From: JAFGMQ01 sp036733345
GTDB lineage: Bacteria; Desulfobacterota; DSM-4660; Desulfatiglandales; Desulfatiglandaceae
Direction: 5' to 3'
Assembly (NCBI GenBank): GCA_036733345.1
Contig: DAINAR010000037.1
Span: forward strand, 1 to 31,093
Length of the DNA stretch: 31,093 nucleotides
A model generated the notes under the pieces. That model saw only the letters and a list, made by a program, of their open reading frames with translations. It was not told the DNA's origin and did not search any database. The translations under genes were made by a program, and so were the position numbers. Of the stretch, positions 1 through 7,398 are shown one piece after another; the first letter of the stretch is position 1; every line of letters starts with the position of its first letter.

Positions 1-216
1 ATATTCAAAAGGTCGACAGGCCGGTAAAGTGAATGCAAGGAGCCTCCTATGCTTCTGGGCGTCGAGGGAGTTAGGTATCCCCCATACAGTGTTGGCAAAA
101 AGACTGGAATTAAGCAAGGGGAATATAAGTGTTTCCGTTGAACGGGGCGAAATGATCGCAAAAGCTGGTAATTATTCACTTGAACAATAACTTATTGAAT
201 TATTAAACATCGTCCC
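1..216 (+). mobile_element. RAYT-type mobile element, copy 1 (3' end only)
   Basis: This is the right-hand end of the same element found at 9661 and 30255; the rest lies outside the window. Bases 1-190 match the 3' coding part of the 30312 gene almost base for base. Positions 194-216 are a perfect reverse complement of the 23-base left terminal repeat at 9661-9683 (begins GGGACGATGTTTAATA). The bases just outside (ACTTCCA) are shared with copy 3, so the conserved end may run slightly past 216. Confidence 0.85.
2..190 (+). pseudogene. RAYT transposase-like protein, C-terminal 62 residues (cut by window edge)
   Basis: The reading frame enters at base 2 and ends at TAA 188-190. It encodes the C-terminal helical part of a REP-associated IS200-like transposase, including the stretch TVLAKRLELSKGNISVSVER, which resembles the DNA-binding helix-turn-helix of DnaA domain IV that many family members carry after the catalytic domain. 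It differs from the 30312 copy by only a few residues, for example a Trp in place of an Arg after the LLCF stretch. The catalytic HUH and Tyr parts are outside the window. Since the other two copies are internally deleted, this one may be as well, but that cannot be seen. Confidence 0.75.
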
Positions 217-624
217 ACTTCCAATACAATCAAATATAATAGCATTTGATTTGTTACAAAAAAGTAGATAATTGCAATATCTGAGAAACACTTGAGGTGT
301 CTTCGGAATTTGTAGAAATCATGTCAATAGTGAGTTTTGAGAACATCCGGCAGTTCACACCAGAGTCACACTTCTTGACTGACCCCATCAGCCACAAATG
401 TTCTCCATGCCACACTTGCTTTATCAAACATAAAGAAGACTGCTTAAAAAAACTATCTATTCAACTTTTGATTATAGACCCATTCATTTGTTTTGATATT
501 GTTTAACCATGACTTTGACATGGGGATTCACCTTTTTCTATTTCAAAGTATTAGCGGATGAGCACCAGAATTTTAAAGTATGGCCGATAATGTGAAGTGT
601 CGAACTCAATATAGGAAAAAGAAA
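217..624. other. Intergenic, no supported gene
   Basis: AT-rich spacer between the RAYT element and the surface-protein gene. The only open frame is a 69-codon one from GTG 297 with no recognisable homology and no strong ribosome binding site. A TTGACA hexamer at 515-520 could be a -35 box, but no convincing -10 follows at the right distance. Confidence 0.5.
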
Positions 625-2556
625 ATGAAAAGAAACCATCTATTCAGAATTATGCTTTTTGCTTTACTTCTTTCCACCATTCCAACTTTATCTCTGGCCA
701 AAAACGGTCCCGATGTCACAATAGACGAGATACATGTCATGCCTGATCTTTGGGATGCAGGTACGCCATGGAACACTGTGGGTACCTTTTTGGTAAGAAT
801 AAAAAATAAAGGCAATAGCGCTTCTCCTCAAGTAGGGCCTTCCGATGAGGCAACTAATGGAGTCAGAGTTGAGGTAACCATCGATGGCAGCACTGACCTG
901 GTTACATACTATTTGCCCGCCCTCAATCCAGGGCAGACCACTACAAAAGTTTATTATTTCGATGTGGTTGGCGAAGGTGAAACAATACAACCCGGTTTCC
1001 CTGATCCAAACACACCCTTTATTGTCAAGCTTGATCCGAACAACGTTTTTAATGAAGCCAATGAAATTAATAACCATGCACTCTATTATCCTACGACCGC
1101 TCATCCTGTTATGATGGGGTTTGGTACGACGGCAACAGCAGTGTATAATATCGACAGTGCGCTGTTGAACATAGATGTTTTTTACGAAGAACGTCTCAAT
1201 GAGCCAATAGCTACGGGAACGGCCACCTTCTACGATAATGGCACCGTTATCCCAGGCTGCCAAAACGTAGCACTTGGAAGCTTTCCTGATAAAATTTCCA
1301 ATGAAGGCAGCGCCTATTGTACATTCAGTTCAACTGTATTAGGTGAGCATACCCTTACGGCCGCATACTCAGGAGATGGCTACTATCCCTCCATGAATTC
1401 ATCGCCGATAACCGTGACGGTGCATGAATACCCTCCGACTCCGGCTTCAGACCAGGTGTTTACCGTCTCGGAGGTGGCCGCTGACGGTACCGAGGTGGGA
1501 ACCGTTGCGGTTGATGGTCCAACTGCAACAGGGTTCGCTATAATTGATGGCAATACTGATAGCGCTTTTTCCATTGACAATAATGGCGTAATAAAAGTCA
1601 ATAACAGTTCCGCTATCGACTATGAAGTTGTATCCAGTTATACGCTTCTCATAGAAAGTACAAATGGAACCATTTCCGGTTCGGGGACAGTGGTGGTGAA
1701 TGTTGATGATGTGAGCTATACCGCTACCGCCGTTGCCGGTGCAAATGGCTCCCTGGACGTCTCGACCCCATCTCCGCAAACAGTTGAACATGGCGATACA
1801 GCCACCTTTACCTTTAATGCGGATGCCAATTACCATCTGGCCAGCATTACCGGTTGCGGCATCAACTACACAAACAGCAGCAACGCAGTTACATCATATA
1901 CCGCCACCACCGAACCCATGACCGGCGACTGTACGGTGAACGCCAGTTTCGGGATCAATAAATACACCACTACCGCCGTTGCCGGTGCAAATGGCTCCCT
2001 GGACGTCTCGACCCCATCTCCGCAAACAGTTGAACATGGCGATACAGCCACCTTTACCTTTAATGCGGATGCCAATTACCATCTGGCCAGCATTACCGGT
2101 TGCGGCATCAACTACACAAACAGCAGCAACGCAGTTACATCATATACCGCCACCACCGAACCCATGACCGGCGACTGTACGGTGAACGCCAGTTTCGGGA
2201 TCAATAAATACACCACTACCGCCGTTGCCGGTGCAAATGGCTCCCTGGACGTCTCGACCCCATCTCCGCAAACAGTTGAACATGGCGATACAGCCACCTT
2301 TACCTTTAATGCGGATGCCAATTACCATCTGGCCAGCATTACCGGTTGCGGCATCAACTACACAAACAGCAGCGATGCGGTTACATCATATACCGCAACC
2401 ACCGACGCTATGACCGGCGACTGTACGGTGAACGCCAGTTTCGGGATCAATAAATACACGATTCCCACTCTCGGCAAATGCGGTATGCTAGCCTTGGCTG
2501 GTATCTTGGGAATAATTATTCTTGTAGTGATTCGCAGAAGAAAAGTTCCCGCTTAA
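625..2556 (+). CDS. Secreted repeat protein with IPTL-CTERM-like tail
   Basis: Predicted exported surface protein of 643 residues. ATG 625 is preferred over the upstream ATG at 580 because it begins a good signal peptide (MKRNHLFRIMLFALLLSTIP, cleavage near SLA-K). Order after the signal: a CARDB-like adhesion domain (ends FNEANEINNHA), an Ig-like domain with a Cys pair, a cadherin-like domain (FAIIDGNTDSAFSIDNNGVI), then three 82-residue repeats of the Listeria-Bacteroides/InlB B-repeat type (ANGSLDVSTPSPQTVEHGDT). The C-terminus reads IPTLGKCGMLALAGILG followed by a hydrophobic helix and RRRK. This is the layout of an IPTL-CTERM sorting signal, recognised by exosortase H in other bacteria, except that the usual Trp of IPTLxxWG is Cys here. 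No exosortase gene is in the window. The role is probably adhesion or an envelope structure; the substrate is unknown. Domain names are from motif recognition, not a search. Confidence 0.85.
   Translation: MKRNHLFRIMLFALLLSTIPTLSLAKNGPDVTIDEIHVMPDLWDAGTPWNTVGTFLVRIKNKGNSASPQVGPSDEATNGVRVEVTIDGSTDLVTYYLPALNPGQTTTKVYYFDVVGEGETIQPGFPDPNTPFIVKLDPNNVFNEANEINNHALYYPTTAHPVMMGFGTTATAVYNIDSALLNIDVFYEERLNEPIATGTATFYDNGTVIPGCQNVALGSFPDKISNEGSAYCTFSSTVLGEHTLTAAYSGDGYYPSMNSSPITVTVHEYPPTPASDQVFTVSEVAADGTEVGTVAVDGPTATGFAIIDGNTDSAFSIDNNGVIKVNNSSAIDYEVVSSYTLLIESTNGTISGSGTVVVNVDDVSYTATAVAGANGSLDVSTPSPQTVEHGDTATFTFNADANYHLASITGCGINYTNSSNAVTSYTATTEPMTGDCTVNASFGINKYTTTAVAGANGSLDVSTPSPQTVEHGDTATFTFNADANYHLASITGCGINYTNSSNAVTSYTATTEPMTGDCTVNASFGINKYTTTAVAGANGSLDVSTPSPQTVEHGDTATFTFNADANYHLASITGCGINYTNSSDAVTSYTATTDAMTGDCTVNASFGINKYTIPTLGKCGMLALAGILGIIILVVIRRRKVPA
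1724..2461 (+). repeat. Three tandem 246-bp repeats inside the surface-protein gene
   Basis: Units start at 1724, 1970 and 2216, each 246 bases (82 codons). Units 1 and 2 appear identical at the base level. Unit 3 differs in a cluster near 2373-2410 (Asn to Asp, Glu-Pro to Asp-Ala). The near-identity points to recent unequal crossing-over or slippage, so copy number may vary between strains. Confidence 0.95.
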
Positions 2557-3028
2557 TCTGTTTACAACCGGAGGTATATCTGCCCCCCTCATATTCCCAG
2601 TGGCAGAAAGAAATGGGTCAAGTCCTCGTTTGTCTCTTTCTCAATGAATCTTTGGGGAACTACTTGATTTTGATGAATAAACTATGTGAGGTGGACAAAC
2701 TTCCTATCATCTCTTTTAAGTGTAAGCGAGGCAATTTTGTACAATTGTGATCCTTTCTGTTGAAATAATAAAAATGATTCTAAAAGAGATGTAACTTGAT
2801 CTGTGGTATATTTTAATCTTTGAACTTATAGACGAAAGCACGAAAGCAGAAAGATTACAAAAGAAAAAACCTCTTTATAAACATAACATAATCGCAGCGA
2901 TAAAAAATTCCGCAAGATATGTGATTTTAAAAAAACAGAATTGTTAAGTATCGTCAAAATGCTATATTGAGATAGAAAAACAATAATACAAACCGGGTTT
3001 TTGACAGTCCCGTAATAAAAAATAAGCT
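2557..3028. other. AT-rich intergenic region
   Basis: About 470 bases without a supported gene. A 90-codon frame that starts inside the upstream gene and runs to 2750 looks like a shadow frame. The only structure seen is the 63-base dispersed repeat at 2771-2833. No clear hairpin terminator follows the stop at 2556. Confidence 0.5.
2771..2833 (+). repeat. 63-bp dispersed repeat, copy 1
   Basis: Aligns without gaps to 3906-3968 with 9 mismatches in 63 bases by eye. The conserved core contains AACTTGATCTGTG and TATATTTTAAT. It lies about 195 bases upstream of the nucleotidyltransferase start. The function is unknown; it could be a duplicated promoter region or a mobile-element remnant. Confidence 0.8.
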
Positions 3029-3622
3029 ATGATTAAAATAATTAGTAAATTTTCAGACCTTGCAACTTTTTGCGGAACTAAATTGGCATTTTTTGCCGGT
3101 TCATTCGACCCAATTCACCATGGCCATGTAAAAGTCATAGAATTTGTTCTTAAGCAATATGTTGATCATGTGATTATCTGCATCCATTCTCATAACTCAA
3201 AAAAAACACCAATCCCAAATCAGGAACGTCTGAAAATTATGAAAATATTATTATCAAAATCGATATTCCACAATCGAATATGTTTATGCGACGCAGCGTT
3301 TCTTCATGGTATTGAAAATAAGCATTTTATTCAAATTGCTAAGCGACTTATGGAATTAAATATAAAAGTATTTGTTCTTAAAGGACAGGATTCCCTGCTA
3401 AATCGAAACGACTACCCCCTGGGTGATCTTCCACACTTGATACATAATAGAGGAGGAATTGAAATGCAACTGCCTGCCTTTCTTAAAGGGCAGGTTATCC
3501 GATTTAAGAATTTATCCGATATGTCATCTACAAAGGCAAAAAAAGAAATAGCAGCCGGCAAAAAGATTTATCTATGTGATGATACTAATAATTATATTTT
3601 GAAGAAAAAACATTATGACTAA
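3029..3622 (+). CDS. NadD/CoaD-like nucleotidyltransferase family protein
   Basis: Protein of 197 residues with the hallmarks of the HxGH nucleotidylyltransferase superfamily (nicotinate-nucleotide and pantetheine-phosphate adenylyltransferases). The N-terminal strand and loop read FFAGSFDPIHHGH with His30 and His33 as the HxGH pair. A C-terminal MSSTKAKKEI matches the ISSTxxR motif that binds the nucleotide triphosphate, with Lys where Arg is usual. Length fits NadD-like enzymes. The family transfers AMP or CMP from the triphosphate to a phosphorylated substrate; which substrate applies here cannot be told. The gene is markedly AT-rich compared with the window, stands alone, and has no clear Shine-Dalgarno before ATG 3029. 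That suggests horizontal acquisition and a specialised rather than housekeeping role. Confidence 0.8.
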   Translation: MIKIISKFSDLATFCGTKLAFFAGSFDPIHHGHVKVIEFVLKQYVDHVIICIHSHNSKKTPIPNQERLKIMKILLSKSIFHNRICLCDAAFLHGIENKHFIQIAKRLMELNIKVFVLKGQDSLLNRNDYPLGDLPHLIHNRGGIEMQLPAFLKGQVIRFKNLSDMSSTKAKKEIAAGKKIYLCDDTNNYILKKKHYD

Positions 3623-3713
3623 CACTCATAAAACTTCCTGCTGTCAATAGATGAACTGATTCTATTTCTATAACGAAAAAAAGGCGGTCAAGCCTTCTAT
3701 TAACTCTTTAACT

Positions 3714-3864
3714 GGGGATGGCACGTCTATAAGTTTAAAAGTTGGAATTGAAATGAATATGGTTTAGTTTCTTTTATGGGCAGACAAGCCAGAATTGATG
3801 CACAAGGAAACCTTCCATCATGCTAAGTAGAATAGAGCATAGGAAAATTTTCAGGGAGAATAAA
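3714..3864 (+). mobile_element. Remnant of a second RAYT-type element (5' end)
   Basis: From ATG 3776 the translation reads MGRQARIDAQGNL, then after a frameshift near 3812-3818 continues IMLSRIEHRKIFRENK. This matches the start of REP-associated transposases (compare MPGTARLDAPGVL and MIRGIEGKKIFRNNK at 9718). Similarity stops at about 3864. The upstream GGGGATGGCACGTC at 3714 looks like a worn version of the GGGACG-type end. It is a different, older family member than the three other copies. The coding part cannot be functional. Confidence 0.7.
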
Positions 3865-3905
3865 TTCGGTTTTGTCCAGCCTGGAGCCTTCATGTTGAAA
3901 CAGAA

Positions 3906-3968
3906 AAAAGGATTGTAAAAGCCATGGAACTTGATCTGTGATATATTTTAATTTCTGAACTTACAGAC
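3906..3968 (+). repeat. 63-bp dispersed repeat, copy 2
   Basis: Second copy of the repeat at 2771-2833. It ends 20 bases before the GTG start of the LysE-type exporter and begins about 40 bases after the RAYT remnant. Confidence 0.8.
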
Positions 3969-3988
3969 ATCCCTAAACGTCCTCTATT

Positions 3989-4636
3989 GTGAAAGATATT
4001 ATGCTCGGCTTTCAAAACTTATCAATATTTCTGTTAGCGGCCTTGATCCTGTTACTCACTCCTGGTCCGGCCGTGCTTTATATTGTGGCGCGCAGTCTGG
4101 ATCAGGGCCGGCTGGCTGGATTTGTCTCGGTTCTCAGCATAGAGGCCGGCAACTTCGTGCATGTGTTAGCAGCTACTCTGGGATTGTCTGCCATACTCGT
4201 TTCGTCAGCACTGGCTTTCTCCATAGTCAAATACCTGGGCGCTGCCTATCTCATTTATCTGGGAGTATGCCGACTCATCGCACAAGAGACAGCACATCAA
4301 CCTGCAACTGTCCAGCATCAGAGTTTGGGACGCATTTTTCGCCAGGGCGTTCTGGTGGCCATACTCAACCCCAAGACCGCCTTATTCTTTTTTGCTTTCT
4401 TGCCACAATTCGTCGATTCATCAAAAAGCGCATTCACTTTACAGCTTTTGACCCTGGGATGCATGTTCGTAAGCATGGCTATTGTCACAGACAGCCTGTA
4501 TTCTCTTTTAGCAGGTACAGTTGGAGAATGGCTGAAAGGCACTCGCCCGCTCCTGCGTTTTCAACGCTATCTGGTCGGTACCGTCTATATTGGATTAGGA
4601 GTAATAGCTGCACTTGCAGACACCAACCATATATAA
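3989..4636 (+). CDS. LysE/RhtB-family amino-acid exporter
   Basis: Inner-membrane protein of 215 residues of the LysE/RhtB translocator family, which exports amino acids or their analogues using the proton motive force. The signature LTPGPAVLYIVARSLDQGR follows the first membrane segment. Later segments include the conserved GVLVAILNPKTALFFFAFLP, and total length is typical (about 205-215). GTG 3989 gives the longest form. ATG 4001 (start MLGFQNL) is an equally good alternative; neither has a strong ribosome binding site. The gene stands alone between a mobile-element remnant and a pseudogene, and no regulator gene is adjacent. The substrate cannot be predicted. Confidence 0.9.
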   Translation: MKDIMLGFQNLSIFLLAALILLLTPGPAVLYIVARSLDQGRLAGFVSVLSIEAGNFVHVLAATLGLSAILVSSALAFSIVKYLGAAYLIYLGVCRLIAQETAHQPATVQHQSLGRIFRQGVLVAILNPKTALFFFAFLPQFVDSSKSAFTLQLLTLGCMFVSMAIVTDSLYSLLAGTVGEWLKGTRPLLRFQRYLVGTVYIGLGVIAALADTNHI

Positions 4637-4805
4637 AGAGTACCGGTCACAAATGAGGCACCCATTCAAGGGCAAATTCAATGATAAAACACCTATCCCT
4701 TCAAATGACATCGCAGCTACCACTTACTGTTGACAAAAAATTAATATTCCAGCACATCTGACACGACTATAAATTAATCATATATTTTTTTACTTTGTGA
4801 TTTAA

Positions 4806-5280
4806 GCGGGGATCCATTCTGATGGGTTAACGACTCCACGGTTTACGGATAATGGCAATGGAACGGTTACCGACAATATGACAGGACTGATATGGATGAA
4901 AAACGCACGTTGCACAGAATTCTACTTCAATGACACAACAGGAAAAAACCAGCGCAACTGGAATAATGCGCTTACGGCGGCCAATAATTTATCAGCCGGC
5001 TACTGTGGTCTGACAGACGGTTCCTCAAGTGGCGACTGGCGTCTGCCAAATATATAAGGAACTGCAGAGTCTTGTAGATTTCAGCTATGCTTTTCCTGTC
5101 ATAAAGGACAATCCATTCATCAACTACGAGTCGTGCGATTACTGGTCGTCCACAACAGATATATCCGCCAGCGAATACGGTGATTGGGCCTGGCAGTTAG
5201 ATATATTCGCTGGTTACATAATAAGTAGCTTAAAGGACTCCACCGAGTTATGGGTATGGTGTGTCCGTGGCGGACAATAG
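4806..5280 (+). pseudogene. DUF1566 (Lcl C-terminal-like) protein, frameshifted and truncated
   Basis: Frame 1 (4806-5054) encodes TPRFTDNGNGTVTDNMTGLI, then WNNALTAANNLSAGYCG and GDWRLPN, and meets TAA at 5055-5057. Shifting frame by one base continues with KELQSLVDFSYAFPV, DYWSSTT and a C-terminal VWCVRGGQ ending at 5280. These are the ordered hallmarks of the DUF1566 domain found in secreted bacterial proteins. The break is best explained by one extra base in the ATATATA run at 5049-5055. An in-frame stop at 4803-4805 leaves no signal peptide or N-terminal region, so the gene is also 5'-truncated. An 83-codon frame from GTG 5029 covers the second half but is unlikely to be a real gene. Confidence 0.85.
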
Positions 5281-5419
5281 AAAAAACAATGACTGATATT
5301 TGCTTTCTTAACGGGCTACTTGATTTATAATTGAGGATATGCCATCCTCACTTCAAACATAAAAAGATGCTTCAAGAAATCAAGCCTTGAAAATATAAAC
5401 ATTTAGGGGGTGAAATATC

Positions 5420-6205
5420 ATAGAATACAATACAATTATCGTTGACAAAAAGGACTTTATTGCAACTATAACGCTTAACCGGCCCGAAAATTTTAATACC
5501 TTCAGCACTGAGATGGCAACAGAGCTGGACTTTTCCATATGCCAGTTGGATGATGATACTGAAGTAAGGGTAGTCATAATACAGGCCAAGGGCAAAAATT
5601 TCTGCACCGGCATAGAGGTATCCGAGTTTTTTGGTAAATCCCAGACAGAGTATCGGGCATGGGTTGATTTAATGGGACGTATAAGTCACCGCATTGCCGA
5701 CATGAGAAAGCCTGTTATCGCCTCTGCCAGAGGATTTGCCGTAGCAAACGGTGCAGGCATTATTGCAGCGAGTGACCTGGCCGTTATCTCGGAGTCAACG
5801 CAGATAGCCACAAACGCAATTAATGTAGGACTCTTCTGCATGGGGCCTGCAGTGCCTCTGTCACGCTCCATTGGTCGTAAACGCGCCCTTGAGATGCTGC
5901 TGACAGGAGATATGATAGATGCTGAGACAGCCCTTTCCTGGGGAATTGTGAACAGGGTGGTACTTGACGACCAGCTGGAAAAAACGACAATAGAACTTGC
6001 GAAAAAGCTTGCTCAAAAGAGCCCCCTTGCATTGCAGATGGGGAAACAGGCATTTTATGGCATGTCAGACATGGAGTACAAAAAGGCCCTTGCCTATTCA
6101 AATGAGATGTTCACGCGTCTCTGTGATTCTGAAGACGCCAGCGAAGGTGTAAGTGCATTCCTTGAAAAACGAACTCCTGAATGGAAAGAAAAACAGGCAT
6201 GTTGA
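5420..6205 (+). CDS. Enoyl-CoA hydratase/isomerase family protein, ECHDC3-like
   Basis: Crotonase-fold protein. Homology begins at the ATA codon 5420 (EYNTIIVDKKDFIATITLNR, then PENFN), which sits 9 bases after a strong AGGGGG at 5405-5410. This gives 261 residues, the usual crotonase length. The first ATG in frame is at 5513; starting there would remove the first strands and the LNRPENFN motif. So either ATA is the start or an ATG was lost by mutation. The body contains GKNFCTGIEV (oxyanion-hole loop), then GFAVANGAGIIAASDLAV and NVGLFCMGPAVPLSR, typical of the ECHDC3 branch. That branch lacks the two catalytic glutamates of true hydratases, as seen here. Activity is uncertain. The gene converges on the KAS III cluster. 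Confidence 0.8.
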   Translation: MEYNTIIVDKKDFIATITLNRPENFNTFSTEMATELDFSICQLDDDTEVRVVIIQAKGKNFCTGIEVSEFFGKSQTEYRAWVDLMGRISHRIADMRKPVIASARGFAVANGAGIIAASDLAVISESTQIATNAINVGLFCMGPAVPLSRSIGRKRALEMLLTGDMIDAETALSWGIVNRVVLDDQLEKTTIELAKKLAQKSPLALQMGKQAFYGMSDMEYKKALAYSNEMFTRLCDSEDASEGVSAFLEKRTPEWKEKQAC

Positions 6206-6216
6206 TTATATATTCA

Positions 6217-6251
6217 GGCGGTTTCTGCAGTTGCGTACTGCAGGAACTGCC
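6217..6251. terminator. Strong hairpin between convergent genes
   Basis: A 15-base stem with two G-U pairs closes a 5-base loop: arms 6217-6231 (GGCGGTTTCTGCAGT) and 6237-6251 (ACTGCAGGAACTGCC), loop TGCGT. It begins 12 bases after the stop of the upstream gene and lies before the 3' end of the minus-strand cluster. There is no following T-run on either strand, so it is not a classical intrinsic terminator. It may act with Rho or protect mRNA 3' ends. Confidence 0.5.
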
Positions 6252-6375
6252 GGAATCATTAAGGGCATTATAATTTGCAGACTTTGGACGTATAATACAG
6301 GATGGAAAAAAAACATGCTCATTTTTTAATTCTACGATTGACAGTTGGGATTCCTATTTCTGGATGAGCACTATT

Positions 6376-7383
6376 TCAGTACTGAAACACGGCGCTGCCC
6401 CATGAAAATCCTATTCCGGCAGTCACCATTACAATAATATCCCCTTTTTTTATTTTCTTTTCCCTTACTGCCATGTCCAGATTCAAAAAGATATCCTGTG
6501 CTCCAAAGTGTCCGAAACTCTGTAAATACCTTGCAGAAGAGTCATCAACAGAAATTCCCAGTTCTTTGAGAACTGCCTTTTGCATCTTGAGATTGTTGTT
6601 CACCATATCAAAATAGGAAACATCGGAAGGGGTGAGACCGCATTTCTTTAGTGCATCTCGAACCACTTGGAGCAAAACAGGGATATACAGATCTTTGAAT
6701 TCATGCCTTGCCCTTTCCCTGTCCGTACATACGTAGGTATGCATATCCTTTTTGATGGTCTCTTCAGAAGCAGGATATCGCAAAGCCCCGGCCTGTATGC
6801 ACCAGAGATCGTAAAACTCACCCTTTGTAATGATTTCGGTACTCAAAGGGAAAAGTTCATGATGCCCTTTGCTGATAATTGCCGCCCCCCCACCATCACC
6901 GAAAAAGACCGAATCAGCAGAGTGAAATCGTGTAAACTGGCTCCATTTATCGCCAGTGACAAGCATTACGTTTCTAATACCTTCATTTAGTGAAATATAA
7001 CCCCTGGCTAATTGTATGGCCGTAAGCATGCCACAGCAACCATGTGACACGTCAAAGCCAAAGGCCCTGTCTGCGCCGATTGCATGCTGAACCCTGCCTG
7101 CAGTGTGCGGCATAATATAGTCTGGAACACCTGCACCGCAGTAAATAATAATATCAATATCAACTGGATCGATATCCCCTTTTTCCAGCGCATCTTTTGC
7201 AGCCTTAATGGCCATGTCTGAAGGGTATTCATTTTTACCGGCCTCACGAACTGTCGTTGCGCCAAGTGCTTCTACAACAAATTCAGGAATACCGACCTGT
7301 TCCGCCAGTTCTTTTATTGAAACTTCCTTTTCGGGCATATAAAACCCCATACCTGAAACACCGCAAATGCCTCTTTCTGACAT
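6376..7383 (-). CDS. 3-oxoacyl-ACP synthase III (FabH/KAS III)-like protein
   Basis: Thiolase-fold protein of 335 residues, similar in length to FabH. The nucleophile region FDVSHGCCGM places Cys116 at the catalytic cysteine. FabH-type glycine-rich strands are present (FFGDGGGAAII and the C-terminal GIGFSWGSAVFQ). The other two FabH triad positions are changed. Where HQAN is expected the protein has VNNN (261-264), and where GNTSAAS is expected it has GHFGAQD with His292. Claisen-type condensation or acyl transfer on CoA or ACP thioesters is likely, but canonical FabH activity is doubtful. It is the last gene of a minus-strand cluster, 15 bases after the enoyl-CoA hydratase stop, with AAGAGAG ahead of ATG. 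The link to acyl-CoA metabolism comes from this context. Confidence 0.8.
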   Translation of the reverse strand: MSERGICGVSGMGFYMPEKEVSIKELAEQVGIPEFVVEALGATTVREAGKNEYPSDMAIKAAKDALEKGDIDPVDIDIIIYCGAGVPDYIMPHTAGRVQHAIGADRAFGFDVSHGCCGMLTAIQLARGYISLNEGIRNVMLVTGDKWSQFTRFHSADSVFFGDGGGAAIISKGHHELFPLSTEIITKGEFYDLWCIQAGALRYPASEETIKKDMHTYVCTDRERARHEFKDLYIPVLLQVVRDALKKCGLTPSDVSYFDMVNNNLKMQKAVLKELGISVDDSSARYLQSFGHFGAQDIFLNLDMAVREKKIKKGDIIVMVTAGIGFSWGSAVFQY

Positions 7384-7398
7384 AGATTCTCTCTTCTT

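Noticed and set aside
297..506. 69-codon open frame from GTG 297
   Set aside because: No recognisable motif, no clear ribosome binding site, and it lies in AT-rich intergenic sequence next to a mobile element.
1447..2413. Several identical open frames on both strands within the 246-bp repeats
   Set aside because: They repeat because the DNA repeats; they are shadows of the real frame.
1724..2461. CRISPR-like array
   Set aside because: The 246-base units are contiguous, coding and without spacers.
2478..2750. 90-codon frame overlapping the end of the surface-protein gene
   Set aside because: It starts inside the IPTL-CTERM-like coding region in another frame and has no coding features beyond it.
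3001..3028. TTGACA as a -35 box for the nucleotidyltransferase gene
   Set aside because: The -10 position would fall at or inside the start codon region, so it cannot drive this gene.
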